Source of the DNA: Lepidurus packardi
Lineage: Eukaryota > Arthropoda > Branchiopoda > Notostraca > Triopsidae
Length of the DNA: 64,000 nt
Assembly: GCA_023053545.1 (NCBI GenBank)
Contig: JAKZAN010000006.1
Coordinates: 8,443,851 to 8,507,850 of the forward strand
Reading direction: 5' to 3'
The notes under the pieces are model-generated. The model was given only the letters and a program-made list of their open reading frames with translations, did not search any database and had not been told where the DNA came from. Position numbers and translations under genes: made by a program. Below are positions 51,681 to 62,498 of this stretch, piece by piece. Position 1 is the first letter of the stretch, and each line of letters starts with the position of its first letter.

Positions 51681-53839
51681 ATGACTAGTGCACAAGTTAA
51701 AGTCTTTCTGGTTACTGCTGGAGTTGGTGTAGCAGTCATGGGTGGTTTGTTTTGGTTTCAGCGAATGTTGGCAAAACAACGGAGGATGTGCTGGAAAAGG
51801 ATATTGCAGTGTGAACATTCATGGGAACGACTCCAAGACAAGGTTCATGTTATTAGTACAGTCAAAGAATGGGAGGCTATATTTCCTCTTTTGAACAGGT
51901 AAAAGCTTCCCATACCATGTACCAACGAATGAGTGTCTTTAATTTGCAAGATTGAAAACTTTCCAAATGTAGGGATATTCAACGTGTTCAGATGCTTGGC
52001 TTTGACTGCGAATGGGTCTCGAATAAGGAATCAGAAGCTAAAAAAGTGGCTTTGCTACAATTGGCATCCCACGAAGGCCTGTGCACGTTAATTCGGTTAT
52101 GCAAACTGCAGGCTATTCCTCCTAGCTTACAAGTACGTGTGTATTTTAAACTTTAATATGGATAAAAATTTACCTTTCGAAGTAGGCAATATTGACTGAC
52201 CCTTCGATATTGAAAGTTGGCGTGGCTTCTTGTGAAGATGGCTGGAAACTTACGCAGGGTTATGGAGTTAATGTGAATGGCTGCTTGGATGTAAGACATA
52301 TTATCCTTCGACACCCTCAATCCGATTTGCATAAGGGGCGAATGGGATTAGGAGGTAAAAAGAGTTAACAATAACAATGACAAAAGTTAGCCTTTTTTGC
52401 CTTTCTTCTAGCCTTATCCGAAAGAGTTTTGGGACTTGTGTTGGACAAGGATTGGCGGATAGCATGTAGTAACTGGGAAGCTGACAAGCTGAGCCCAAAA
52501 CAGATAAAGTACGCCGCTCTAGACGCGATTGCCAGTTTGTATGTAACTTTACTTCTGGGAGAAGAAGTTTTCGTCACAGCGTCGATCTTTCATTTAATTT
52601 CGAGACCGACACTACATCAAGTAGACTCTGTTAGACAGGCAAAACATTTGGTAAATTTTTTAATCTTATAGGCTGCCAGCGTGATAGTAGGAAATGTTCA
52701 AAACCTACGAGACATACCTTTCAAAGACAAGGTCAGGATAAGCGCAAGAAATTCCATCGGAGGAGAAAAGACGACGTTTAAACCGTTCAAAAATCCTAGT
52801 CGAGCCTACTCCACACGCAAGTCACCTATGTACGAAAACTGCTACTTGCAAGCTCCAGATGGACAACCGTTATGTACTTGTGACAGAAAAAAAGCGACCT
52901 GGTAGGTTAAGGCGTCTTTATTCAAATGGCAGAATCCTTATGTCTAAAAATGGTTGACAGGTACGTTAGTAAAGGCATTGGTACAGTAGTTGAGGAAGAT
53001 CCATTGACAGTACGGCTTCATTTTGAGCCTGCCGGAAGGCCCAAAGACGAATGTGACCAGTATTACGTTATGCGGAAGGATAACGCTTGCGTGGTCTGTG
53101 GTCGAGCTGACTCATACATTAGGAAAAACATAGTACCTCATGAATACCGCAAGCATTTCCCAAGTAGGCTCGCGTATATTCGATTTTCATGTAAGGTCTA
53201 ATGAACCCAAATTTTTAACATTATAGCTTATATGAAAGACCACAAATCACATGACATCCTGCTTCTTTGTTTTCACTGCCATCAGCAGAGCAATATTCAC
53301 GATATAAGCATGAGGAAAGTCTTGTCTTTGAAGTGCGATGCGCCTATTGGTATTCAGAACGACGTCAAGGTAAATGCGAAACAGGGAAAGTGCATTTAAA
53401 ATACCTTTTTAATTTATAAAAAATATATAGGTTAGGGAGGATACAGACTTGAAAAGCGTTCGTTCCGCTGCACGAGCTTTATTAAAAGACGGAAATAATT
53501 TGCCCCAGACCAGAAAGCAGGAATTACAGTCAGTACTCGATGTCCATTTCGAACGAGAAGTTACGTTCGAATTATTAGACAAAGCAGCTAATCTTGATAT
53601 AAGGTTTTATATTACACATAGAATTTTTTAAAAAACGTGAATGAGTAAACGCATATTTTGTTCGTAGAATATTCAATGACAACTACATCGCTCACGGATT
53701 GAAAGTTGTGGAACACTACACGGCAACCGAGCAGGGCTTGTTCAAGCTTGAAAAGCTGTGGCGCGAACATTTCTTACTAACTATGAAACCCAAATTTTTA
53801 CCCGCCTTGTGGTCCCCTGATCACTACAAGGAAAAGTAG
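51681..53839 (+). CDS. EXD2: EXD2-like 3'-5' exonuclease
   Basis: Nine exons: 51681-51898, 51973-52132, 52186-52354, 52412-52620, 52672-52901, 52961-53163, 53227-53369, 53431-53603, 53668-53839; 558 aa (human EXD2 621). An N-terminal membrane segment (about residues 6-25, VFLVTAGVGVAVMGGLFWF) is followed by a DEDDy exonuclease fold: LGFDCEW (DxE), the VGVASCEDGWKL segment, and KYAALDAIA (YxxxD). Conserved C-terminal blocks are YSTRKSPMYENCYLQAPDG, PLCTCDRKKATW, RADSYIRKN, VPHEYRKHFP and a CFHCHQQSN zinc-type pair, then HGLKVV. Known: EXD2 acts at the mitochondrial outer membrane and in DNA end resection. The exon 4 donor was set at CAA|GTAGAC because the downstream GTAAAT would leave a 21 bp intron. 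Confidence 0.96.
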
Positions 53840-54454
53840 AAGATAAACAAGTGCCCGAACATATTTATCCTTTTTTCCGTTTTAAGAGTGTCATTGTAAT
53901 ATCTCACGGTACAATATGAGTAAAGATTGTTTATCCCATCAAATGTACTGGAACGCAATTTCTGAAAAACAAGTAGCGATGCAGCTTTAAAATGTAAGCC
54001 GACCTCTTCCGGTGATGTCTGGTAATAAAGCCACGCCTCAGCATCTGAAGGCTCGTTTCCTAGCGTTCGCCCATGTTATTAGAAAATACAACAATTAAAG
54101 CTCCTCCTTCAGCTCGCAACTATCAACAAACAAGTTTCATTCCCGTTAGCAACTGACAAGTGCTAATGAAGTTTCTGGTTGTCAAAAGGTACGATATTAA
54201 TCAGGAGCATTTTCCATCTTAACTTTGACCGGAAACGTAATTAGAGTGCGTGAATAAAAACTTCGATGCAGTGATAAGCATTTCTTTTTGTGCTTGACAT
54301 TCACACATGTTTCGTGTCCTTGTTAGGACGTGAAACGCTGGCCTAGAGGTAGAGGGAAGCCTTGCATGTTTCATGTATGTACTAGCTTTACGTCACAGTT
54401 AGAGCGCTGTCTCGATCATGTAAAGAGAAAGTAAGCAACAGTAAAGAAGAAACA
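53840..54454. other. EXD2-ZC2HC1 intergenic region
   Basis: Same-strand spacer of 615 bp. It holds the EXD2 3' UTR and the ZC2HC1 promoter. Nothing else is seen. Confidence 0.5.
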
Positions 54455-57400
54455 ATGGATCCAACTGGTAAGCTGTCCTTTTTTTAGCCCCCTTTTGCAA
54501 GAATGTGTAATTATCTGGCATCCAATCATATACGAAAAAGAAACTCTTACCCATTTAACGTTTTTTTCGCAGATCCAACGAATTCATCACAGCTTCTCTT
54601 ACCGTGTTCAATTTGCTTCCGTACTTTCAAACCCGACTCGTTATTCAAGCATCAAAAAGTGTGCGAAAAATCGTCGAAGAAGCGCAAAGTTTTTGACTCC
54701 GCTAAACAAAGAATCGAAGGAACCGACATCTCTTTAGTCCGCCCAGTTAAACCATCGTCTTCATTAATTCCTAATAAATCCAAACCGACCCAGCCTGGAC
54801 CCTCACGATGGCGAGAACAACATCTGAATTTGATTCAAAGTGTGCGGGCGGCCAAAGGTGTGAAGGTAGAGCGTGAACCATCACCATCAATCTCTCGGGT
54901 GTTTCAATCACTTTCACAAGATGTTGAGCGCTGTCCGTATTGTGAGCGTAATTTCGGCATTAAAGCTTACGATCGCCATGTGGAATTTTGCCAAGAACAA
55001 AGGTCCCGGATTCCCAAAACCCCTACGAGTGTGGAAGCGTTGGAGAGACAGGAAGCTCGCACAAAGGTAAGTGACTTATCCGAAGGCAAGATTGATTCCT
55101 TGACACCCTTCAAGGTGCTTCTAAAAGGAAGAAGTGAAATAGAGATCATGGTGTAACTGGGCACGCATGTCAGCATGTTCTAATAGTTTTCCTTCCTTTA
55201 TGATAATCTTATTCATTCTATTCCAGGTATTTATAACCAAATCGGTAAAAGCTAGCGTAGCCATGAAATTCATCACACGTGCAGCTGTCTTCGTTTAGGA
55301 ACTCTTTTCCGCGGTTTCACCACTTGGGTTTCATAGAGTTGCCTGATAAATTTACATGAAACAGCACGGCCTTGGCGGCACGCTTTTTAGGGGTTTATAC
55401 TGTCACGTTTCCATTTTCTGTGATCTGGGGAACTGGCGGTGATATCTTAGATCATTAGCGATCTCACCAATGCGAAATAAGAAAAAGAACTCCAGAAGGC
55501 CGACTGGGAACGAAAAGACGAACTTTTTCTTTTTCAAACCCCGAAACCACCAACGTTGAAAATAAAATAAACGAGAAGACACTGGCGTTTTTATAATGGG
55601 AACAGGTTTTTTCTTGTGTGCTTTTTGTACCCGAGTATGGCATCAAGGCCGCCAGCCTCCGAAAGCCAAGCCTTGGTCTGAAAGCAACGCATTTGCATAC
55701 GCTACATTGCTACGCTGTAATGCATAGTTTATGGAGAAAGACAGAGAGACCGCGGAATGCTATGTGGCAAACGCTAACATTGGCCCCCAAGTCTTTTCGT
55801 GAGTTTGCCAGGCTGGCGAAAGACGTATATTAAAATTAACAAAAAGAAAAAAGGAAAATGAGTCTGATGAAGATCACGTATATGCTCGCCGGCGTTGCCG
55901 ATGTGTCATTGTACTTCTGCTGAATGTAAAGTTTGCAGAAGCCCAAGCATGCAAACTGGTTTGGAAATGCAACTTGAGCTTGAATTTCTTTTTGCGCTTT
56001 GTTTCCGTGGTGCCTCTCAACTTTTTTTGAAGGATCGTTTGGATTAGTCGTGTCAGTGAATTTGTTAGTATAAACAGTCTAACTATTTTCTTGCTGAATA
56101 TTTCACAGTATCGGGCTCCGCCGCCTCGTCGTTCAGTACGAGCAACCAATCGAGACAAGTATTCGCCAACGCATAACAGTCCTCATCAAAGTTTTCTATC
56201 GCCACCCAGCCCACCTCCGTCGCTGGGGGGGAGTCGGACCTCGTTAGACTCCCGCAATTCAGAAGCGCGCAAATCTGTCCGGGGTTTTACGTTAGAGTCA
56301 AGAACCAAACCTGTAACGAATGCAGCCAACAACAATAAGAATGTCTTGAATGGCCTTGAACGCGCTACTGGACAGCACAACTTTCTCAGAAATAATGGTA
56401 ACTTATTGTTTCTTTTTTTTCGTTTTATGATAGCAGTATCACATGGGAGCTAATCCAGGTACATGTTGCTTTCTAGGGGAACGGAGGTCCCTTCGAATGC
56501 CAAATAGGAACTTGTCACCTTCAAACCTGGGGCCGTCACCGTTGAGAAACAGTTTCCGGGGTCCTTCATCCAAATATAGCACCGTCAAACCCATCGTCAA
56601 CTCACACAACAAAGCACCCACCCGCCCATCCGTATTGCATTTGTTCCCGACAAACACATTGTCATCTGGGCCCGGCCGAAGAATCGACCCTGAAGGCTTA
56701 GAAGCGAAAAGCGTTTCCCATTGTAATACTACGGCTCCAGTAATTGCTACCAATGATCAGAAAAAGAAAGCAGAAAAAGTCAAAGGGTAATTAGAACCGC
56801 TTCCACGGTTCATTCGAACTTTCCCTTTCTTAATACCCTACCAAAGGGCAATAGCCACCAACATCAGACGATTGAAATTTTTATAGATGTTTGTAGTCTA
56901 TATTATCTTAAAAATGAAGAATATTGTTTCTGAACGCTTTTTTGTTCAATTTTTTATTTTTTTGGGAGGGAGGGGGGATTAGCCGTTCAGAAGATATTGG
57001 CCATGCACAGTTTTGCTCGTGACGTCTTTGACGTATCATGATGTGGCTCATTCGTCTTTGAATTTGCTTGCTGATTTAAACATGAAATGAATGAAAGCAT
57101 GGTAACAATACCATGCTTGCAATTTGTTTCATGTCAGTAAACAAACTCATGTATCCCATGTATGTAGATGAGTCTATGACATCAGTAATCCACTTTCTTA
57201 TATGCCTTTCTTTAATCGCTTATTTAGTACTTCGTGCATGATGGACTAGTTTGTTGTGTGTTTTAGACCCAGTTGTGCTTTGGTGACTATTGTCTTTTAA
57301 CAAGTCTAAAATGTTAACCACAAATTATGGGTTGCATTGTTTTTTGCTTGTTTTAAAGAGCATCCGTGGCTCAACGATTAAGGCGTAAAGTGACGTTTCA

Positions 57401-58527
57401 AGCTGATGGTCCCCTATCCCAATCCATGGTACTAACCCGGTCTGATGAGACCCGTCATAACATGTCTAGCATGTCTAACTTGTCACGGTCCCTCGTTTTG
57501 TCGACGACAGCTACAACAGTACGTTCGCGGTCCGTCTCGTTGGCTTATCCCCGAACATTCAATTCCCGTTCGGGTCCCGGGCAGTCAAACCCAGAACAAC
57601 ATGCTTTGGTTAATAGTCAATCCTTTCCTAATCTTCAGTGTGTGGAGGAACTGGAATTTTCTCACTCGGATGTCACTAACTCCCGAATCATGCCAATGCT
57701 TGCGTCATCTACCGATGATTTGCTTATGGCCCTGCGTACCAGGTGAAGGCGACCTTTTCCCTTTTCCGTGAACAACTGCCTCGAAAACCCTTCCTTTTGT
57801 ATTAATTAAGCCTTGGAACTGGCTTAGAACTTAGAATAGCATATACTTATATATTTTGCTTTACTTTGTAGTGTTGGAAGGAACGAGGGATATGATCCGT
57901 ACATGTCCGCGCAAAAACAAATGGAAGAGTTGCTAAATGAGTTTGGGACGAACGATATTTCAGCTTCTCAGTATCGGAAACTTAGTCAAGATACTAATGT
58001 ACCTTACTCCGTCACCTGTCCCCGTGAACGGGAAGATACATCAGTTTCAGTAGCCAGGGAATCAAGGATAAGTCCTTCGAAATTAGCTCGTACTTACGTT
58101 CAGCAGCTGGACAAAGCTGCTTTGTTGTACGGGAATAGTCCTTCACGAAATATGAATTCGATGCAAGAAAGTGAAGACAACGGAACGAGCCTGAATCTCG
58201 AAGATTTCGAAAATGACTTGCAAGATATTCTATCCAGCATCCACAGCATGGATCCCACAACTTCTTCAGCTCCCAGCACGAATTCTGATTATGGAAGGTA
58301 ACGTTAAGATAGTTTGGGACGCTTTTTGTATACTCATCTTGTTTGTTTTGTCCCGTAGTTTGACGAGGACTAATAAGGAAACTCGACGACAATCCAGCGT
58401 AAGTTCTCTGGATTCTAGTGACAGGAGAAGTTCTTACAAATTCTGCCATGCCTGTGGTAGTGTCTATCCACCCAAAATTCAAGCCAGGTTTTGTTGTGAA
58501 TGTGGAGCAAAGCGGTTATATTCTTGA
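54455..58527 (+). CDS. ZC2HC1: ZC2HC1-family zinc finger protein
   Basis: Seven exons: 54455-54467, 54573-55066, 56109-56397, 56477-56786, 57359-57742, 57872-58297, 58359-58527; 694 aa, about twice human ZC2HC1A (325). It opens MDPTDPTNSSQLLLPCSIC. The first C2HC finger is CSICFRTFKPDSLFKHQKVC, followed by the family signature KRKVFDSAKQRIEGTDI. A basic WREQH / RAAKG stretch leads to the second finger, CPYCERNFGIKAYDRHVEFC. A long low-complexity Ser/Arg/Pro region in exons 3-6 has no match in the human protein. The last exon encodes the conserved terminal ribbon FCHACGSVYPPKIQARFCCE. Intron 2 is 1042 bp. Function is poorly known; in animals family members are linked to cilia or testis expression. 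The start rests on a 13 base first exon. Confidence 0.92.
55067..56108 (+). other. Long intron 2 of ZC2HC1 gene
   Basis: Donor AAG|GTAAGTG and acceptor TTTCACAG before TATCGG, phase 0. Internal frames are chance. Confidence 0.7.
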
Positions 58528-58835
58528 TTATAACCTTGGCTGCATTAGCCCCGTTCCAGAAGAAAATTCCAAACAAACCTAATTCCGTCCTGTCTCCAAC
58601 TGCTTAGGTAAAACATGTCTTGTCCTTTGGGTTGTGCTTATAGAATTTATTTTTTATCATAACTAGAGTTCTGTAATCTCCCAATCATGCTTGTTATACT
58701 AGTAACGTGTATCGTGCTGCTCACACTGTATGAATCGCAGCTGCACTGGGAATTACACCTCTTGATCCTCTAAACTTCTCTGCGTGTACTCGACGTTGCT
58801 ATCAAGCATTTCACTGGAATAGTGTAAAAGATATT
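58528..58835. other. Convergent 3' spacer ZC2HC1/GGACT
   Basis: 308 bp tail-to-tail spacer between ZC2HC1 (+) and GGACT (-); contains the 3' UTRs only. Confidence 0.5.
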
Positions 58836-59447
58836 TTATTCGACTAGTTCTTGGCGGGTGTTGTAACCAGGATCTCGTAAATACTTTGGTTCATATTGTA
58901 AACCATGGGATCCAGTAGAGGAGTAACACTCGAAAAGTTGCCCTTCCAGTAATTCCGGCTTGAATTTCTTTAGTAAATAAATCCAGCACTGGTATTCTTT
59001 ACCAGTGTCGTCTCGCACGACCCGGACCATGCGTTCATAGAGACGAGGATGATCTTCTAAAATGTCTAAGTTGGAAAGCATTTGATCATCAACTTCATAA
59101 ATCTCTCCTTGAATGTTCTGGAAAACAAAAAAAAAACTTATCAAAGAAAAGAACATCCCAGCTATAAGTGTGCGATAATTGCCAATTTACATATCCTGTT
59201 CCTGGTTGGTCTAATAAAACTGGGATGTTGTACTTAGAGGCGATACATAATGGTAACTTTTCTGTAGTTATTGCTGTCGTAATGAAAGAAGCTTGGCCGT
59301 TTTCAGGGTTGGATAGCCAAGGTTTATGGTTTGGTTCTCCGGATTTAAGCGTTCCGTACACAAATACTGATTTTTTGCCAACCTATAGGAATACAACTTT
59401 ATTACAGTATTGCAGGATATCTGGAAAACAGTTCTCACTTGGTTCAT
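58836..59447 (-). CDS. GGACT: Gamma-glutamylamine cyclotransferase (GGACT)
   Basis: Three exons, complement of 59439-59447, 59191-59382 and 58836-59117; 160 aa (human GGACT 153). It begins MNQVGKKSVFVYGTLKSGEP with the VYGTLK substrate-loop motif, then NHKPWL, NIPVLLDQPGTG and GEIYEVDDQML, and the catalytic Glu in LDILEDHPRLYERMV. A C-terminal HGLQYEPKYLRD matches the human HGLRYNP segment. Known: the enzyme converts gamma-glutamyl-amines, chiefly gamma-glutamyl-epsilon-lysine released from transglutaminase crosslinks, to 5-oxoproline and free amine. The first coding exon is only nine bases (MNQ, then GTGAGA donor), supported by phase and the good TATAG acceptor. Confidence 0.93.
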
Positions 59448-60168
59448 TTCTCCACACAAGCACGACGGGGTTCTTAAAACTGTCTCTCGCAAGTGGTTGG
59501 ATAGGCAGTTTGCTTTGACAACAAGACGACAGGTTGGACTGCCGAATAAGCTGTGACAACGGAATGTTAGTAGTGGTGAACGTGGGTAGGTGGCTGTTCT
59601 GGGTTCGTCTGTTGGTGGTCTGTTGTGGTCGATTTTGAAATGTGTAGAGGTTTTTAGCTGTGCCAGTCTATGATTTTTATTTACTGTTGATTTTTAAAGA
59701 AACGGCTTTGTTTGATGTCATGTCATTATTATGGCATTAATTATGGTATTCTGTAAGTCCTAAAACTATTTGATATAGAGCAGAAAACGGACTTGACTGA
59801 TAGGAGAAAAGATGGTCAGTAAAAATATGAAATGTTATCAAGTTATATGTATCAAAGCATTTATCAATAGATATTAAGTTGTATCAAAATTTATCAGAAA
59901 TGCGAATTAAAATGCGAACCAAATGCGAAACGATAACGAACTGAAATTGCATGTTTTTTTTTTTTTTTTTATTGGCATGTTTTAATGGTTTGCTTTTTAG
60001 CTGTGATTTTTATTAATGTTATTAGCTGTGATTATAATATCAGAAGACATTTGCGTTATTGGTAGATATATATTTTGTAAGTTTTTCGCTAATACAGTGA
60101 ATTCACTATTACATGCAATGCAAATACAAATCTAGGTTATTTAGAATAAAAATGTTGACAAAACAATA
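59448..60168. other. AT-rich spacer
   Basis: Upstream flank of GGACT and 3' flank of the OB-fold gene. AT-rich with a long T-run near 59952. No gene. Confidence 0.5.
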
Positions 60169-61224
60169 TTATTTTTTCTTGGTGACGTTGACGATTTCTT
60201 TTTTTTCTAGGTCTACCGTGAAGTCGAAGTCTTTTGTCGTTAGTAATTTCACGATGACAGCATTCGCAGTGTCTGGAGTCAGTTGTAGAGTTTCTTCTTG
60301 TTTGCAGAAGTCTTTTAGTATGGTTTCTGTCATCGATGCTTCGATAATGTTATTATCGTTGAAGAAACCGACTGTGCCTTGGAAAGTTAGTGGAGTCGTT
60401 TGTCTAAGTTGAATTTTTTTGTAGTTTGTGCACGTAATGGTAGGGTCATCGTTATCTGGAATGGTCGGTTGTCGTTCTGTTTTTTTTTTGCAGGCTAGGC
60501 AGGTTTGGAAAATACCAATGTTGCAGTGGGCTATGGCTTCCAGTATGATGGGCTCCGTTGTGTCGTCTAAAATGGGTTGCTGGATGTCCAGTTGGGCTTC
60601 TGTTCTTGTAAAGAACGATTGCTGCGTCAAGGCGAAGTTTTGATAATCTTGATTATAGATGACATCGGTAATTTCGTAAACTTTGTTTTTTTCGATAGTA
60701 ACTGTTTGGTTTTTCCAGGTAATTAGTGTGGAAGTACAGGTATCGTCTCCAATTGTTATTTCGCGGAACGTTTGCCCTTTGTTCGTTGTCTTCTCTTCGC
60801 TAATGTTTTGGATTTGAACGATGATTTTGTAACGGGTGTCGGGAAACTCTATACAAGTTTGAAGTGTGGCTTGTTGCTGTTTTCTTGGCGAATAATTAAA
60901 TTTGAGCGTTTGATTTGTCTCGCTGATTTGCGAAGATTGGGTAATCTTAATAAGATCGTATTTAGTTCTTTTTTGTGGAGTCTGACCTGAAGGTGAGCTA
61001 TTCGGTAGGATTTGGATGGTGATGGGTATCTTGGCGGTCGAATAACGTTTAATTCTGCTATAGGAGCCAGCAATAAACGACAAACATTCTTCGTATGTAT
61101 TGTCCGACGTCTGCAGAAAAAAGCGAAAATTTTGGCCTGGAATTTTGGTGTACTTCGATGGACTCTGGTTTTGGCGCAAAGGGGTTATGTCATGGACGTA
61201 CCCGGTGTAAGCGTCTGCTCCCAT
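60169..61224 (-). CDS. RPA-like OB-fold protein, orphan
   Basis: Single coding exon, 351 aa, in a region of otherwise intron-rich genes. The middle region (about residues 110-225) reads as an RPA-type OB fold: TFREITIGDDTCTSTLITW, then NKVYEITDVIYNQDY. The N-terminal 85 residues (GYVHDITPLRQ...FRFFLQT) look like another OB domain. The C-terminal part (about 235-345) resembles the RPA70 zinc-bearing OB domain, with a CLACKKK pair but a second pair reduced to TCTNYK, so the zinc site may be lost. Known: such proteins bind single-stranded DNA. Similar compact multi-OB ORFs occur in transposon-linked families, but no transposase or terminal repeats are seen here. A TATA box and 5' UTR intron upstream argue that it is transcribed. 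Confidence 0.72.
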   Translation of the reverse strand: MGADAYTGYVHDITPLRQNQSPSKYTKIPGQNFRFFLQTSDNTYEECLSFIAGSYSRIKRYSTAKIPITIQILPNSSPSGQTPQKRTKYDLIKITQSSQISETNQTLKFNYSPRKQQQATLQTCIEFPDTRYKIIVQIQNISEEKTTNKGQTFREITIGDDTCTSTLITWKNQTVTIEKNKVYEITDVIYNQDYQNFALTQQSFFTRTEAQLDIQQPILDDTTEPIILEAIAHCNIGIFQTCLACKKKTERQPTIPDNDDPTITCTNYKKIQLRQTTPLTFQGTVGFFNDNNIIEASMTETILKDFCKQEETLQLTPDTANAVIVKLLTTKDFDFTVDLEKKEIVNVTKKK

Positions 61225-61235
61225 GGTTGCCGTTT

Positions 61236-61323
61236 CTGGTGGAAAGAGAATAAGACATGATGAGAAGAGTTGCAGTGGAGAACTATTGGATTAAAAAGTT
61301 GTGAAATGAAACTATTTACTTAC
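61236..61323 (-). other. 5' UTR intron of OB-fold gene
   Basis: Minus-strand donor AAAA|GTAAGTAAAT and acceptor CTTTCCACCAG, 11 bases before the start codon; 88 bp. Confidence 0.55.
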
Positions 61324-61459
61324 TTTTGCAATAGGGTGTTTCGGAATGGTGAGGTGAAATTCCTTTCAATTTCTTTTTTGGAACTGTATGATGAATATTG
61401 ATTTGCACTTAGTGTTTGGGAGCTGTGAGTGGACTGTTTTCTGTCATTCCGTGTGAGGT

Positions 61460-61467
61460 CTTTTATA
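61460..61467 (-). promoter_or_regulatory. TATA box of OB-fold gene
   Basis: TATAAAAG on the minus strand, with ACAGTC (initiator-like) about 30 bases downstream near 61434. Consistent with a leader exon ending at 61324. Confidence 0.5.
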
Positions 61468-62153
61468 GTCGGGTTCTATCGTAGAGTTGATGCCTGGAAG
61501 AGTAGGTTCTTCGTAAAGTCAAGTTCGGTCAAAGTCCAATCATGGAGGCAAAGGTTCAAGTCAATTAGTCAGGTCATTTTCTTCCTTTTGTTAATGAAAA
61601 GGGTACAATTTAGAAAGAAAAAATTTCAAAGGTGTACCAGCAGTTAGGGATGGTCAATTGAAATTTGTATCCTTAGTTCGAGTGTCAAAGCACATTTTGA
61701 AGTTTTCTTGCTTAGTAGCTGGATGCAGTTGTCTTATTGTTTGCCGCTTTTGGTGTGTTTTTAAAAGGTGTCACGTTGTGGAAGGCAGTTAAATTGCAGT
61801 TGGGTTATGCGTATATCGAGTTAAAATAGAGAAAAATACATGATGGTTTTGTATTATACGGAAATCCCAAACTATTTATCTAAAATGCAAGAAATATATA
61901 TTATGTACCTGAGGTAAATCTTTGAAAATGAAAACATCATATTTGTTTTAAAACATACCAATATTTTGAAATGTACTAAAATTGGTAAAAAAAGTGTTGA
62001 CCGTTTAATTGGGTGGGGAAGAAATCAGTTCACAAAACTAACGTAAGTGCTGACATAAGAAATATCAGCATAGAAAGCTACCAATAAAAACAGAATACAA
62101 TTTTAGCAATTGATCTTATTTTTACCTATGAGTCCTCAAAATTCAAACTCTGC

Positions 62154-62185
62154 ACGATATAGTAAGCTTTTGTCACAGCTAATAA
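62154..62185. repeat. 32 bp dispersed repeat, copy 1
   Basis: Matches 62467-62498 at 30 of 32 positions; the shared core is TTGTCACAGCTAATAA. Confidence 0.85.
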
Positions 62186-62466
62186 CAAACGTTTACCAAC
62201 GTTGATCTGCTACCCTGTCCTATTGATCCTACAGACGTGACGTCACAAGCCCAAAAACTATCACGTGCTGGTACGTTCTAACCCGTTTTGTGATCCAATT
62301 TGCCCACTTCTGAGAATCTCATGAAAGGAGCACGAACGACCTGGCCGATGGCAATATGTCCTTATCTCCCACCCACCAAACCCACCCCAAAATAACACAG
62401 CCCTTATGGGAAAAACCCGAGCCAAGCTCAGCAACCCACCCTCCCACTGGCAAGGCTAAAGTCTGG

Positions 62467-62498
62467 ACGATATATTAAGCTGTTGTCACAGCTAATAA
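62467..62498. repeat. 32 bp dispersed repeat, copy 2
   Basis: Second copy, same orientation, 313 bases from the first. Confidence 0.85.

Noticed and set aside
52651-52671. Apparent 21 bp intron in EXD2
   Set aside because: Too short to splice; a GTAGAC donor at 52621 gives a 51 bp intron in the same phase, matching the usual size.
55908-55917. ATTGTACTTC, like the start of miR-305
   Set aside because: The rest diverges and there is no evident hairpin.
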